DNA of 64,000 bases, taken from Paulinella micropora (Eukaryota; Cercozoa; Imbricatea; Euglyphida; Paulinellidae). Positions 44,487 to 56,300 of this stretch are shown one piece after another (position 1 is the stretch's first letter; the number at the start of each line of letters is the position of its first letter). The DNA is taken from positions 17,501 to 81,500 of the forward strand of contig WBZZ01006529.1 of the NCBI GenBank assembly GCA_019918135.1. The letters run 5' to 3'. Both the position numbers and the translations under genes were made by a program. The notes beneath the pieces are model-generated. The model was not told the DNA's origin, did not search any database, and worked only from the letters and a program-made list of their open reading frames with translations.

Positions 44487-44735
44487 CATTTGTTTATATA
44501 CAATACAATTTGTGATTTGTTCCATGAGTATTCAACCCCAGACATGTTGCAAGACATACATGCTTTCTTATCCTTTCTGCGAAACAATTCATAATAATAG
44601 CTATTTTACCATCACAAGACAATATGCTATGCATTTTGGCCTCTGCATGAGCTAACTTTGATTGCACATCTGCATTTGTTATTTTCCTTGCATGGCGTTC
44701 GCATACACATTTCCCAATTGTACACCAGATAGACA
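44487..44735. other. Host flank of E2
   Basis: Unique AT-rich sequence between the E2 target duplication and the microsatellites. No supported gene. Confidence 0.5.
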
Positions 44736-44757
44736 AATACATACATACATACATACA

Positions 44758-44788
<31 letters not shown>

Positions 44789-44828
44789 GTACATACATAC
44801 ATATATACAGACATACATACATCATACA

Positions 44829-44860
<32 letters not shown>

Positions 44861-44890
44861 CATACATATGTACATACATACATACATACA

Positions 44891-44921
<31 letters not shown>

Positions 44922-46480
44922 GTACATACATACATACATACATACATACACACACACGCACACACACATATTATATATATATATATATAATATATATATA
45001 TATACATATATGCATACATACATACATACATACATACAATGTTACCTACCTACCTACCTACCTACGTACTTGCCTACCGTACCTTAAACCTTACCTTACC
45101 TTACCTTACATTACATTACATTACATTACATTACATTACATTGTATTGGATTGAATTACATTACATTTCATTACATTACATTACATCGCATGACATGACA
45201 TGACATGACATAACATGACATGGCAAATGATGACATTACATGACATTACATGACGTTAAATTGCTTTGCATCACATCGCATTTTGCATTGCATGACATAC
45301 GTGATGTTGCATTAGATTACACTGCCCTACCTTGCAGTGTGTTATATTACATAAAATTAGATTACATAATCATAAACACATAACACAGCATAACACAACA
45401 TAACACAACATGACATAAATAAACATAACATAACATAACATAACATAACATAACAAAACATAACATAACATAACATAACATAACATGCCCTTACACGACG
45501 TTACGTGGCATTGCATGACATTACATGACATGGCATTAGATTACATTACTGTAACACAGCATAGCCTAGCGTAGCCTTGCCTAGCCTAGCCTAGCCTAGC
45601 CTAGCCTAGCCTAGCCTAGCCTAGTAGCCTAGCATCAGCATCAGCATCAGCATCAGCAGCATAGCATAGCATAGCATCAGCATACCATCAGCATACCATC
45701 AGCATACCATCAGCATACCATCAGCATACCATTATCATAAGCAGACCATCAGCGTAATTTTATTAGCATCAGCATACCATCAGCATACCATCAGCATACC
45801 ATCAGCATACCATCAGCATATCATCAGCATATCATCAGCATAGCATCAGCATACCATCAGCATACCATCAGCATACCATCAGCATGCCATCAGCATACCG
45901 TCAGCATACCATCAGCATACCATCAGCATAGCATCAGCATATCATCAGCATATCATCAGCATGCCATCAGCATACCATCAGCATACCATCAGCATACCAT
46001 CAGCATACCATCAGCATACCATCAGCATACCATCAGCAGATCATCAGTATATCATCAGCATATCATCAGCATAGATAGCATCAGCAGAGATAGCATCAGC
46101 ATAGCATCAGCATAGCATCAGCATAGCTTCAGCATAGCATCAGAATAGCATCAGAATAGCATCGGCAGACCATCAGCATACCATCAACATAGCATCAGCA
46201 TAGCATCAGCATAGATAGCATCAGCATAGCATCAGCATACCATCAGCATACCATCAGCATACCATCAGCATAGCATAACTGACAGTATACCATCAGCATA
46301 CCATAGCATAGCATAACATAGCATAGCTTGCATCAGCATAGTATCAGCATAGCATAGCATCAGCAAAGCATAACACCAGCAAAGCATAACATAATATAAC
46401 GTAACATAAAATAACATGTTAACATAACATAACATAACATAACATAACATTACATTACATTACATAAGTTCCATAACGTG
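44736..46480. repeat. Microsatellite arrays: CATA, TA, CTAC, ACATT, TAGCC, CATCAGCATAC
   Basis: CATA repeats (44736-44960, 45010-45040), TA run (about 44970-45005), CTAC (about 45043-45066), TTACC/ACATT (about 45085-45200), AACAT (about 45400-45485), TAGCC (about 45548-45625), a 10-11-base CATCAGCATAC array (about 45626-46330) and TAACA (about 46380-46465). These units are reverse complements of those at 1-1790. Frames across it give only YIHT-type peptides. Confidence 0.95.
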
Positions 46481-47153
46481 TTATGTTTTGTATATGTCAT
46501 GACATGTTTGTTATGTTATGTAATTCATTTATGCGTCGCGTGTGTCATGTTATGCTTTTGCATATGCTCAAGTTGTTTGTATTAGCTATGTTCTGATTTG
46601 CTATGTTCGGAAGTATTATTTCTTCTTATCTTGCTGTTTCTTCTCTTCTCTTTCCCACTGTTATTAAAACAATTTATTACCAATAAGCAATCATGCCGGC
46701 CCCGGTACTGCATGATAGTGTACGCGCCAGCCGGCGCTCCCGGATCAGTGACCGGCCAGTTGCACACACCGTCTACTATGATTAATGTCAGTTCCGAACT
46801 TGAGTTCAGAGTGAGTGCCTTATGACTTCAATATTCATCATCTGATATTTATATTACCAGTAACTTAAAAATCAATGCCAACATGTGAGAGTCTGCTGCT
46901 GGGCGGCGTTGCCATAAATGATTATTATCATAAATGATCATGAAATTAATGATACTATCATAAATGATACCATAAATGGTGAGATGAGTCATAAATGATA
47001 GACCATATTAATAAATGGTAACATTCATGCTGCCGTAAATGTTGCGACCATATATGATAGATCATAAATGCTACCATTCATGTTACCGGGCCATACATGC
47101 TACCATACATGATGCTCGCTGTTAAAGTCCAGCCTCACCTAACATGATGTGAG
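46481..47153. other. Host intergenic DNA with ATAAATG repeats
   Basis: Contains short degenerate ATAAATG-based repeats at about 46910-47110 (ATAAATGATACCATAAATG and variants). The rest is unique. It may contain the 5-prime part of the SAM-RING gene but no exon can be defended. Confidence 0.5.
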
Positions 47154-47774
47154 ATGATGGCATGCTGCCGGGCCGCTTTGGTGTTGTTCCTGGCGCAGGT
47201 GACCGCGCTCAAGACAGATCTTGCTGAGGCTGATGCACGATTGGACTTGGACACCGCCACACTGCAGAGCGTGGGAGGCGAAGCGCTGCAGGCGCTGTTG
47301 GCTGCCAAACGCGAAGCCTTCAGCCAACGTTGGCGGCAGTGGAGCGAGGAGGAGCTGGCGGACTGGGTGGGGAGCCTGGAGCAGGGCCGATTCGCGCAGC
47401 TCGTGACCTGCTTCCGAGAAAACGGGATCGATGGGAAAGAGCTGGCCGCGCTCGAGAACATGACCAACCTAACAGATTGCGGGGTGAAACGACTGCCCGA
47501 CCGACGAGCCCTCTGGGTCCATCTGCGGCCTCTGCTGGGGCTGGACGCGGCAGGCAGGAGCAACAGCAAGGTGGCTCCTCAGGCAATACCCGAGCGGCCC
47601 GCGGCACCTGCGGACTGTGCCGTGTGCATGGCCCGACCGGTAGAGGTGGTGTTCGGGCCCTGCGGACATCGTTGCTGCTGCGCGGAGTGCGCGACAGAAC
47701 TGAGGCAAGGCGGCCGGCCTTGTCCGATCTGCCGCGTGAAGATCGAGAGCGTGGTCCAACGCGTATTTGATTAA
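47154..47774 (+). CDS. SAM-domain and RING-finger protein (host)
   Basis: Up to 206 aa. A SAM-like helical domain covers about 62-128 (WSEEELADWVGSL ... LWVHLRPLLGL). A complete C3HC4 RING-HC finger covers about 158-197 (CAVC, CGH, CCAEC-type spacing, CPIC), with the usual VFGPCGH core, so it is probably an E3 ubiquitin ligase. The GC-rich codon use is unlike that of the PLVs. The first 16 residues may be intron: CTGGCGCAG at about 47190-47198 is a good splice acceptor, so this may be the last exon of a longer gene. Confidence 0.7.
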   Translation: MMACCRAALVLFLAQVTALKTDLAEADARLDLDTATLQSVGGEALQALLAAKREAFSQRWRQWSEEELADWVGSLEQGRFAQLVTCFRENGIDGKELAALENMTNLTDCGVKRLPDRRALWVHLRPLLGLDAAGRSNSKVAPQAIPERPAAPADCAVCMARPVEVVFGPCGHRCCCAECATELRQGGRPCPICRVKIESVVQRVFD

Positions 47775-47819
47775 CTCGCTATACATACATACATACACTA
47801 CATGCACTACATATGTACA

Positions 47820-47850
<31 letters not shown>
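47775..47850. repeat. CATA microsatellite, LTR element target
   Basis: Tandem CATA units, into which the LTR retrotransposon has inserted; similar units resume after its 3-prime LTR (58490-58585). Confidence 0.8.
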
Positions 47851-48087
47851 TGTAGGCATCACCCCCCGGATAGCCGGTAAAAAATACCTTTTCCTGGTGA
47901 CAGGTGCACCAGCTTGTTTTTCAGTATTATTTGTCCGGATTGGACCTGATGCCATTTTATTCCTGGTCTGTTGCCGTTTTCCTTTTTGGCTTCACTGAGC
48001 TAATATAACGAGACATCATTCTCATTCTTGAGGACTGTGTTTGGTTGTATTACCGACTTTTTACGAGCTCTCGTTGGGGGCATTACA
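47851..48087 (+). repeat. 5-prime LTR
   Basis: 237 bp, TGTAGGCATC ... GGCATTACA, matched at 58201-58437 with about two differences. Confidence 0.95.
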
Positions 48088-48873
48088 TTTGGAGTCCACA
48101 TCACTAGGGTGATTTCTTTCTGCTTTGCCACACAGGCAACAGAGTGAATTTTCACTGACCTGTCTCACACGGGGACGTCAGACGAAAACAAATACTCCAA
48201 CACAGCTCCCTCATAACTCTTTCACAAAACAAATAATTTGATTGGTCTCAAGCAGGTGTCTCGTACCCTCTAGCCCAATCAGTATCTGTGTGCTCACAAG
48301 GAGACATCAGATACAAACTCTCTGTCGTTCTTGCTGTTCTCACACAGAGACCAAGAAGAAGGAGGTGGACAGAAGAGTGAAGGAACACACACAAAACACA
48401 AACAAGCATAGGAACAGGAGCACAACACTCTACCCTTCTAGTTTGTGCATTTATCTGCATTATCTCACACATACGTCAGAGTATTTTTGCAACTCTCTGA
48501 TCGTTTTCTAAAGGTAGGTCTGAGAACCTATCCGACCGACTGTCGACTTCTCAAGGAGAGCTTTTCTAGCTTCTCTATTACTATCTGTGTGTAGGTCCAA
48601 GTGCCTCATACTAGATACAATATAGAAAAGAAGGAGGAGAAAGTAATCTGAGTAAGGAGAACAAGAAATCGGAGAAAGTCTCAAAGACTATTTTTCTCAA
48701 ACAAAAACAAACATACAAACAGTGTTTCATAGAGGACAGGGAATCTTATCCTACCCTCTCTATTAGTTTCTCTCTTCACTAGTCAATCGACTGAAGGAGG
48801 AACAGAACACAAACGAACAAAAACCAAACATAGGAGCTGACACTGTCCTCCTGTTGATCACTACTACGACATC
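48088..48873 (+). other. Leader of the LTR element with possible primer-binding site
   Basis: TGGAGTCCACATCACTAG at 48090-48107 stands two bases after the LTR and begins TGG, as expected of a tRNA primer-binding site. The primer tRNA is not identified. The rest is an untranslated leader of about 760 bases without a supported gene. Confidence 0.4.
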
Positions 48874-51558
48874 ATGTCGACAGAGACCGCCGAAGTGAGT
48901 GAATTCTCGGAGGCAGATCAAAGAAGAGAAGAAGAAGAAGCAGGAGGAGGAGGAGGAAGAAGAGGATTGAATGAAGGAGGAGGAGGAGGATTGAATGAAG
49001 GAGGAGGAGATGAAGGAGTAGGAGGAGGAGTAGAAGAGGGCTGGGATGATGAAGGAAGATATGGAGGAGATGAAGATGAAGGAGGATTTGAACAAGAAGA
49101 GACGGGAGGAGGAGGAGCATATGGTAATCCCTTACCACCTGCCTACACGGGAGGAGGAGGACGAAAAATGATCGACTTGATTCATAGTGATGGAGAGGAG
49201 ATCACAGTGGAGGAACAACAGTGGGTGCAAGACCACTATGACCTCACTAAAAAAGAGTTTGATAACAAGATGGGGGTAGAGAAGGATACCTATGTGTGGA
49301 TCCCTCAGGATCAAAGAAGAGAGAAAAGTCGTGCTAAAAAGGATGTCTATATCCTATTATCAAACACAGCACAGCTCCTCGGCAAACTGGTCTCTGATCC
49401 AGAAGAGAGAAAGAAGATACAGCATATCAAGTTTGGGGACACACACACCCACCTTGAATTACTCGATGCTATCTTTGGGGTGTACACTCAAACCCTGATT
49501 TGGGAACGTACATACGGCCCACGATGTGAGGGTTACCTCCAGTACACAAACCCAAGAGCAACGGCCAGATTCCTCGCGACTGGTCAGGAGGCAGTCGATG
49601 TAACAAAAATGAAGACCAATCTGGGTTCGAAAAACTCGAGTGGTATATTTCATTTTTTTACAATGGAAATAAAGGCCTTGGAGGAGGGGAAGGCAGAGAT
49701 GGAAAAAAGCATTAAGGCAGCAGGAGAAACTCATCCTGTGATTGATGAGTTAGAGAAGACCGACAGAGTTCTGACCAAGATCAGACTGTTGATGGGTGCG
49801 TTACTGCACAAGGAGGCATGGAAGAGATGGATTCCTACCAAGGATCACTCTGTCCTTAAATCACTTAGTAACGCACCACCGGTCGCCAACAAAGCAGGTG
49901 TTGACCAATATGTGGAGAAATATAATTTTCTCAGATCTGCTTCTGAATTGGTGGCCTTTATCACTCATGCTCAAAAGCTGGTGATATCTGAGAAGAAAAA
50001 GGCGAAAGAGAATGAGGAGTTCGAGAAGACGATGAGACTGGAAAGAATGAAAGCAAAAGTGAGTGGTGCAAAGACGACATATTTGACCCCACCAGCTCCT
50101 GCCCCACCAGCCCCTGCACCCTCGGGCTCAACTACGGTGGTGGTCACAAACACGGAGAAGAAGGACAGACAGAACATCATAAATGCCTTCAAGGGGAAGA
50201 AAGGAGGAGTGGCAAGTCTCATGCTATATGCCAAGACGAGCTCAGACAAAGACTCTGATGCTTCGCTTTTGAGCAAGCTCAAAGAGATCCATGCCTGCAT
50301 GAAGGCTTTTCCTTGCGACGAAACGCAGGAATACGAGGCCCTTGTTACTGTTTTTGACCAATCTCTAGTCTCGGAGGGATTTGATCTGACACAGTACAAG
50401 TTTTTGAGAAAGAAGGAGGAGATTAAGAGAAACAATGCAACAGGCCTAGACGCTCAGTGTGAACTGGCGGTGGCCACACTCATTTCATATTTTCAATCTC
50501 ATGGATACCAGCATCTCTGCACTGGTACTCTCATAGGATTTGAAATCTTTGAGACAGTGGCGATGAGTTTGAGGAGTGCTGTTGGCTTGGCGGCGACCCT
50601 TACGGAGGCAGTTTCCTCCTATGAGCTATTCTATGGCCGCAAGTCGATCATCCTCTATTTCTTTTCGGCGTTACACACAGTTAACCCGAGTAAGCTTACT
50701 CAGCTCATACAACAATGCTCGACGTTTAGCTCAGTGAAGTCCAAGAACTTCCTCGAGACACACGTGTTCGAAAATACGGTTCAAAGCGTTGCTCCGTCAG
50801 CACTGTTTCAAGAAGTGATGAGTGCATGCTCAAACATGGACTCGCTCACGGAGCCACATACGGCACAGGCAGGCGGTGTACCTGTTGGCGCACAAGCCAC
50901 GTACACAAACAGAGTTGCCGGTTGGAAGAGACAGAGAGAGCCAGACCTGAAGACCGCATGTTGGAGGTGGTTCGCGGGCTTGCAGTGTAAGGCACAGATG
51001 GAGAACAGAGACTGCTCTTTCAATCATGATAGGCAGAACCCAACAGCAAGGGCAAATTTTCTGAGCAGGACGGAAGGCAAGGAACCGGGCCTTTTCAATA
51101 TGCTTCAGATTGCCGCTGTGAACGAAGGTTGGTATGCCAATATGTGTGATGATGAGGAGTTACGAGAGGCAATCATTACCTACATGAAGAGGATGAAGGA
51201 GAAGAAGGAGGAAAGGGAGAGACAAAAGAACTTAAAGGCCTCTCAAAGAGGACGAGAAGGAGGAGCAGGAGCAGGAGGACGAGGAGGAGGAGGAGGAGGA
51301 CGAGGACGAGGAACATGGAGAGGAGCATCGAGGTGGCAGGGAACCCCTCAGAGAGGAAGAGGAGGAGGTCGGGGATATGCCCCTTATGGAGGGAGAGCTG
51401 TTCGAGCTCCAGCCCCCCCACCCAGAGGAGGAGGAGGCTCGTGGGCAAGCTCCAACCCAAATTTCGGTCGAGCTCAGGCCTACAACACTGCCTCGGAGAC
51501 CGATACGTCATCCTACCCGGACACTACTCAAGGTAATCGTTTCGAGGTGGTGGAATGA
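48874..51558 (+). CDS. gag: Gag-like protein with CCCH finger and RGG tail
   Basis: 894 aa. The Gly/Glu-rich N-terminus (about 20-95) is followed by a helical capsid-like region. A CCCH-type zinc finger (CWRWFAGLQC ... CSFNH, about 690-715) replaces the usual CCHC knuckle. A long Arg/Gly-rich RNA-binding tail (about 790-860) follows. It would coat element RNA. CCCH instead of CCHC is uncommon in Ty3/gypsy gags. Confidence 0.8.
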   Translation: MSTETAEVSEFSEADQRREEEEAGGGGGRRGLNEGGGGGLNEGGGDEGVGGGVEEGWDDEGRYGGDEDEGGFEQEETGGGGAYGNPLPPAYTGGGGRKMIDLIHSDGEEITVEEQQWVQDHYDLTKKEFDNKMGVEKDTYVWIPQDQRREKSRAKKDVYILLSNTAQLLGKLVSDPEERKKIQHIKFGDTHTHLELLDAIFGVYTQTLIWERTYGPRCEGYLQYTNPRATARFLATGQEAVDVTKMKTNLGSKNSSGIFHFFTMEIKALEEGKAEMEKSIKAAGETHPVIDELEKTDRVLTKIRLLMGALLHKEAWKRWIPTKDHSVLKSLSNAPPVANKAGVDQYVEKYNFLRSASELVAFITHAQKLVISEKKKAKENEEFEKTMRLERMKAKVSGAKTTYLTPPAPAPPAPAPSGSTTVVVTNTEKKDRQNIINAFKGKKGGVASLMLYAKTSSDKDSDASLLSKLKEIHACMKAFPCDETQEYEALVTVFDQSLVSEGFDLTQYKFLRKKEEIKRNNATGLDAQCELAVATLISYFQSHGYQHLCTGTLIGFEIFETVAMSLRSAVGLAATLTEAVSSYELFYGRKSIILYFFSALHTVNPSKLTQLIQQCSTFSSVKSKNFLETHVFENTVQSVAPSALFQEVMSACSNMDSLTEPHTAQAGGVPVGAQATYTNRVAGWKRQREPDLKTACWRWFAGLQCKAQMENRDCSFNHDRQNPTARANFLSRTEGKEPGLFNMLQIAAVNEGWYANMCDDEELREAIITYMKRMKEKKEERERQKNLKASQRGREGGAGAGGRGGGGGGRGRGTWRGASRWQGTPQRGRGGGRGYAPYGGRAVRAPAPPPRGGGGSWASSNPNFGRAQAYNTASETDTSSYPDTTQGNRFEVVE

Positions 51559-51591
51559 CTGGAGGGGGAAGAAGAGAGGAAGGAGAAGACT

Positions 51592-52851
51592 GTGAAGTTT
51601 AACCCTAAAGTCACAGTGCTTTCTAATGCTGTTGTGCAGACTGGGCCAACGCTTCCTCTATGTGAAAACAAAGATGTGGGTACACAGAGACTGCAGCCCC
51701 AAGGTAGTCTCATACCCGTTCATACAGCACGGTTACCAATGATAACTGATGCAAATAGGAAGGCGAGACTTGCGATGGAGACGAGGAGGCCAATGGCAGA
51801 CGTATCGCCTCGGCCAAGCAAACAACCACGAACAGACTCAATGTCCACGGTCGCGGCGGGTGGCGAGCAAAAAGACAATGTGTGTACTCAAGTACCACAA
51901 GACAATGTCGCTCAAATAGTAAACGCACCAGTACCGCAGAATAATAAAAATGTTAATGAGGTGAAGCAGGAGGAGAAGAAGGAGGAGTTGAAAAACTTAG
52001 AGACAAGACTCCAAAATTTGGAACGTAAAGTTCTTGTTCTCGCAGCCAATATACACAGGCCCGATGCTCTGTGTTATACGGAACTTTATTGTGAAACATT
52101 GAAGACAACATTAAAAGTTGGTAATGATACGATGGCGAATATTAATATTGTCGGCCGGAAGTTTTTTAATCGATACCGGGACTGGGTGGACGGAAATATG
52201 AAAAAGTCAACGGGCACTCTCAAAGGAGTGAGCAGCCGGACGGATATCACGGGAATCATCACACTGACCTTTAAATTGAAATCCGCACGAGTATACCGTA
52301 TGGACCTCTATGTCGTCCCCGGTTACCACGGGTCAATATTACTATCGTATGACCAATTGGCTACGATGGGGGCTGTGATTGATTGCGCCGCACGGCGAGT
52401 GATATATGGAGTAAAAAGAGGAGAAGAGAACGATATTGATCCCTTCAACGCTACTGACTCTTATGAGGCTTATGAGCTGAGTCTAGCGACGGATCACAAA
52501 AAGATGGCCATCGCACATGAGGCACTTGAGGTGTACGTTCACCCCCATGTCGTAAGACCGGATGAACTGTCCTGGACCGACAATTGGGAATCCCAAGTGT
52601 GCACTGTCACAGTTCCGACATGCCATTGGGACAAAAAGTCTATTGATGACTTAATCGAGAAGCGAAAGGAGGAGATTATATGTGTCGCACAAAGAAGCCC
52701 GTCGTTGGCGAGATTCGCGGAAGGAGTAGGAACAGATGTCCATATTACTCAACGGATACTGTTTCCATGCGAAAGTAGGAGAAGAAAAAAGGGAGGCGTT
52801 TGTACCAAGGAGAACGGGGCGAATCCCGGATACTCCACCAGAAACTATTAA
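51592..52851 (+). CDS. Aspartic-protease-like region
   Basis: 419-aa frame. The N-terminal 150 residues are low complexity with a short coiled coil. From about 160 on the pattern resembles a retropepsin: LKVGNDTMANINIVG, then VVPGYHGSILLSYDQL and a terminal IDCAARRVIYG strand. Its place between gag and RT supports protease. Confidence 0.6.
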   Translation: MKFNPKVTVLSNAVVQTGPTLPLCENKDVGTQRLQPQGSLIPVHTARLPMITDANRKARLAMETRRPMADVSPRPSKQPRTDSMSTVAAGGEQKDNVCTQVPQDNVAQIVNAPVPQNNKNVNEVKQEEKKEELKNLETRLQNLERKVLVLAANIHRPDALCYTELYCETLKTTLKVGNDTMANINIVGRKFFNRYRDWVDGNMKKSTGTLKGVSSRTDITGIITLTFKLKSARVYRMDLYVVPGYHGSILLSYDQLATMGAVIDCAARRVIYGVKRGEENDIDPFNATDSYEAYELSLATDHKKMAIAHEALEVYVHPHVVRPDELSWTDNWESQVCTVTVPTCHWDKKSIDDLIEKRKEEIICVAQRSPSLARFAEGVGTDVHITQRILFPCESRRRKKGGVCTKENGANPGYSTRNY

Positions 52852-52887
52852 AAGTTTTATTACTGATTTCTGGGGTGACGAGCCCAC

Positions 52888-53382
52888 GTGGCCCGTTCAC
52901 TGTCTGAAGTGAAGAAATGCTTACGGACTTTATTCGAAAATAATAAGCCGTATACTATTATCCTGCCATATAATGAGAAGGCGATATGGGCGCAGGAAAT
53001 AAGGGACCGGCTTATTGATCATCCTATACCGGTACCCTCTCGCAAGCAACAGCTAGTGGTGGCTTGTCGTATGGGAACTCGTGAGCAGAGCAGTGCATAC
53101 AAGCGGAAGCTCAGAGACCTCGACAAGTTGAAATTGATACCGCAAGCATTCACATGCTTTGATGGTTTTTACACCCGTAAAGCTCCTTTGCAATACGCGA
53201 GACTCATTGACATGCTGGTGGAGCTCGGTAAAGATGATGAGCCGGACACGGTCACGTATGAAAAGACGGGCCTAGATGATGTCTCGGAAGAGGACTTAGG
53301 CTTGGAGGAGGACAGAGAACCCTTCAAGCAGACTAAGAAGATGTCTGATGAAGATTTCAAGAGGCGGCGCGGAAAATCTTAA
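52888..53382 (+). CDS. Short frame between protease and RT
   Basis: 164 aa, charged, ends with an acidic then Arg-rich tail; overlaps the RT frame by 35 bases. Frame change between gag-pol segments is a known expression mode in this family. No domain is recognised. Confidence 0.45.
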   Translation: MARSLSEVKKCLRTLFENNKPYTIILPYNEKAIWAQEIRDRLIDHPIPVPSRKQQLVVACRMGTREQSSAYKRKLRDLDKLKLIPQAFTCFDGFYTRKAPLQYARLIDMLVELGKDDEPDTVTYEKTGLDDVSEEDLGLEEDREPFKQTKKMSDEDFKRRRGKS

Positions 53383-56300
53383 AAGAAGGAGTAGGCACGG
53401 AGAGGAGAAGGAGCTTTTAAAAGCCAAATTAGAGGCGAACAAGGAAATTTTTGACCCTCCACATGCAGGTGGTGTCAAGCCTGAAGATTTCACTGCGGTT
53501 ATTTACAAAATACCGGGTGCGGAGCCGTCACCGGCACCACGAAGGGCGAATTTGAGTATACATGAGGCGAAGATAGCGGAGGAGCTAGCAAGACAGCTGC
53601 TCAATGAGGACTTTATTGAGAGATCAACATCCTCAATAGTCTCACAACCGAGAATAGTGCCGAAGCCAGGAGGAGAATGGCGCCTGACAGTTAACTATGC
53701 TCGTGTTAACAAGGTGCTGGAGGAAGAGAGAAATCCTCTCCCGACATTAGAAGAAGGAAGGAGAGTACTGCGGAATGCAAAATTCTATTCGGTCATTGAC
53801 CTTAAGAATGGCTTCTGGCAGATACCACTGGAGGAAAAGTCCAGATGGCTGACGGCGTTTCTGGTGGGTATGGAAATATATCAATGGAAAGTGCTTCCGA
53901 TGGGCCTCAAGCAAGCCCCAGGACTTTTCCAGAAGGCGATGCAGAAGATGTTGAGCAGTCAGTACGATGATTTGTCTGACGGTGGCCTTATGAGAAGGCG
54001 GGGACAGAAGGCGGGAGAATATGCATTTTGCTATATCGATGACATTATCGTATACTCTAACATAATGGAGGAGCATATCGATCATTTGTCCGATATATTC
54101 AGGCGCATCGGAGCTTTTGGCCTGAAGTGCAATCTAAAGAAGTGTCAACTTGCCAAGACGAGTGTGACATACTTAGGGTACGAGATCTCTCATAATCGAG
54201 TCTCGATATCCAAAGAGAAGAGGGAGGAGATTATGAATCGACCGATACCGAAGAACCGCACTGAATTGCACTCATTCCTTGCGATGGCGCAATACTATAG
54301 CCAGTTTATACCCGATTGGGGTGCAACACGGGCTAAAGTGGAGAAAATGATAGATTTTGGAGACTTTGAGAAGTGGGACGAAGAGGCTTTGCAAGCGTTT
54401 CATGCGCTCAAAGATCTCATTTACAAAGACCCGAAAGACGGAGGACTGGTGTTAACGATGCCCGACTTTACGAAACAATTCGTAGTCGATACAGACGCAT
54501 CTAAGTTTGCGATTGGGGCTGTATTACAACAAGAGGATGAGGAGAAGAAATTACGCCCAATCATGTTTATTAGTAGGAAGTTGTGTGCGGCGGAGAGAAA
54601 CTATTGCACAAGGCAAAGAGAGGCGTTGGCGGTAGTATGGGCCCTCAAGAGGCTCAGAGAGTATTTGTGGGGAGGACCTCAATTTACTGTCAGAACTGAT
54701 CATCATAACCTGTTATGGTTGATGAATCATGAACAGACGGGACGGCTGGCGCGGTGGCAAGCGTTCTTGTCTTGTTTCGATTTTACAATGGTCCATCTAC
54801 CGGGAAAGCGAAATGTGGTCGCTGATAGCCTCTCTAGGCTAGAGTTTAACTCAGAAGTATCGGCGTTGGTATCCACGGTGGAGATGGAAGACTTGTCCAC
54901 TGACAAGGTGTATGAGGTCAGCCACATTGAGGCGATGGAGATGGCGAGTGGAGTCCGATATGACCGCACAGGTCTACGGTACAGTCCACAAGGCCCGGAT
55001 CACGGGATATGTTGTGAGCTACATACCCAGGAGGACGCTGAGTGGTCCTATGAGGTATATGAGAATGCGAAGGCGAACATAAGAGAGGAAGAGGAGACGC
55101 AGGATGTTTATGCGGAGCCTCCTCAAGAGCGGAGAAGTGACCTAGACGATGACCCGGAAAGAATCGGGGTACGGCTAGAAGATGGTACTATCCATATAGC
55201 CTCGCCTACCGCATGGAGGCAACAACAGGCTCAAGATCCGGAGTTTAAAGAACTGATACAGTTATATCAGAACCCGGATGAGCTACGGATGACGAAAGCG
55301 ATCAAAGATCAGATGAAGGAGATGGGATGGAGAGATGATCTACTGTGGTACAAGGGCCTTCACGGTCGCTATGCGTCACAGCCGGACAAATGGACCCTTT
55401 GGGTACCGGAGAGTCTGAGACGATTTATATTTGTCGCAGCCCACAATTGCCCACTTTTGGCGCATCCGGGTCGACAACGAACTCATATGTTCGTAGCGAG
55501 GCGATTCTGGTGGAAGAAGATGAAGGAGGAGATAGATCAGGCGGTGGATGCATGCATCCCGTGCAAGATAAACAAAACACCACTGAAGGCAAATTTCGGC
55601 CTGATTGGCGAATTTCCTCTTCATGCGGGGATGTTTGAGTTTATGCACATTGATCATGTGGGACCTTTCCCAGAATCGAAGGATGGTTACAAATACCTCC
55701 TTACGGCTATTGACAGAGCCACCAACTATGTGTGGATCATCCCTGTCAAAGACGTTACCGGCAAGACGACGGCCGAGGCGCTGATCGATAGGATCATCTC
55801 ACAGATCGGAGTACCAAGAAAGATATGTTCTGATCGAGGCTCGGACTTTAATAACGAGGTCATCGACAAACTATCTAAGTATTACGGGATGAAATGGCAA
55901 TATGTTACTGCCTATAACCCGCGAGCAAATGGGAAAATCGAGCGGGTACACAGACCCCTCAAAGCCTCGCTAAAGATGTATTGCACGAAGAAGGAGAATC
56001 AAAGAGCATGGGTCGAGGCAGCACCATCATTTGCGTTTGCAATGAACTGTCTACCCTCTACGGCGTTAGGAGGCTCGAAGAGCTCAATCTCGCCATATCA
56101 GTTAGTATATGGGCGTGAGCCTGATATCCCGACTTCGCTCCTTCACCCAAAAGACACTTGGGCGGATGCGGATGAGTTGTTTGGGATGAGACTTAGAGTG
56201 AAGATGGAGGCGGAACAAATAGTCAGGGCGCATAGAGAGGCGGAGCGCCGAAAGACTGATGCTGAAGGGGTGCGACAAGCGCACTTGGATCAGATCAAGT

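Noticed and set aside
44494-45087. Open frames of YIHT and MYVC-type peptides
   Set aside because: They come from the CATA microsatellite on both strands.
45626-46330. CRISPR-like array
   Set aside because: The CATCAGCATAC units are continuous with no spacers and no cas genes; the region is eukaryotic.
47320-47840. Alternative frames over the SAM-RING gene
   Set aside because: High G+C keeps other frames open; only the 47154 frame shows intact domains.
48763-49138. Minus-strand Ser/Leu-rich frames
   Set aside because: Antisense of the Glu/Gly-rich gag coding region.
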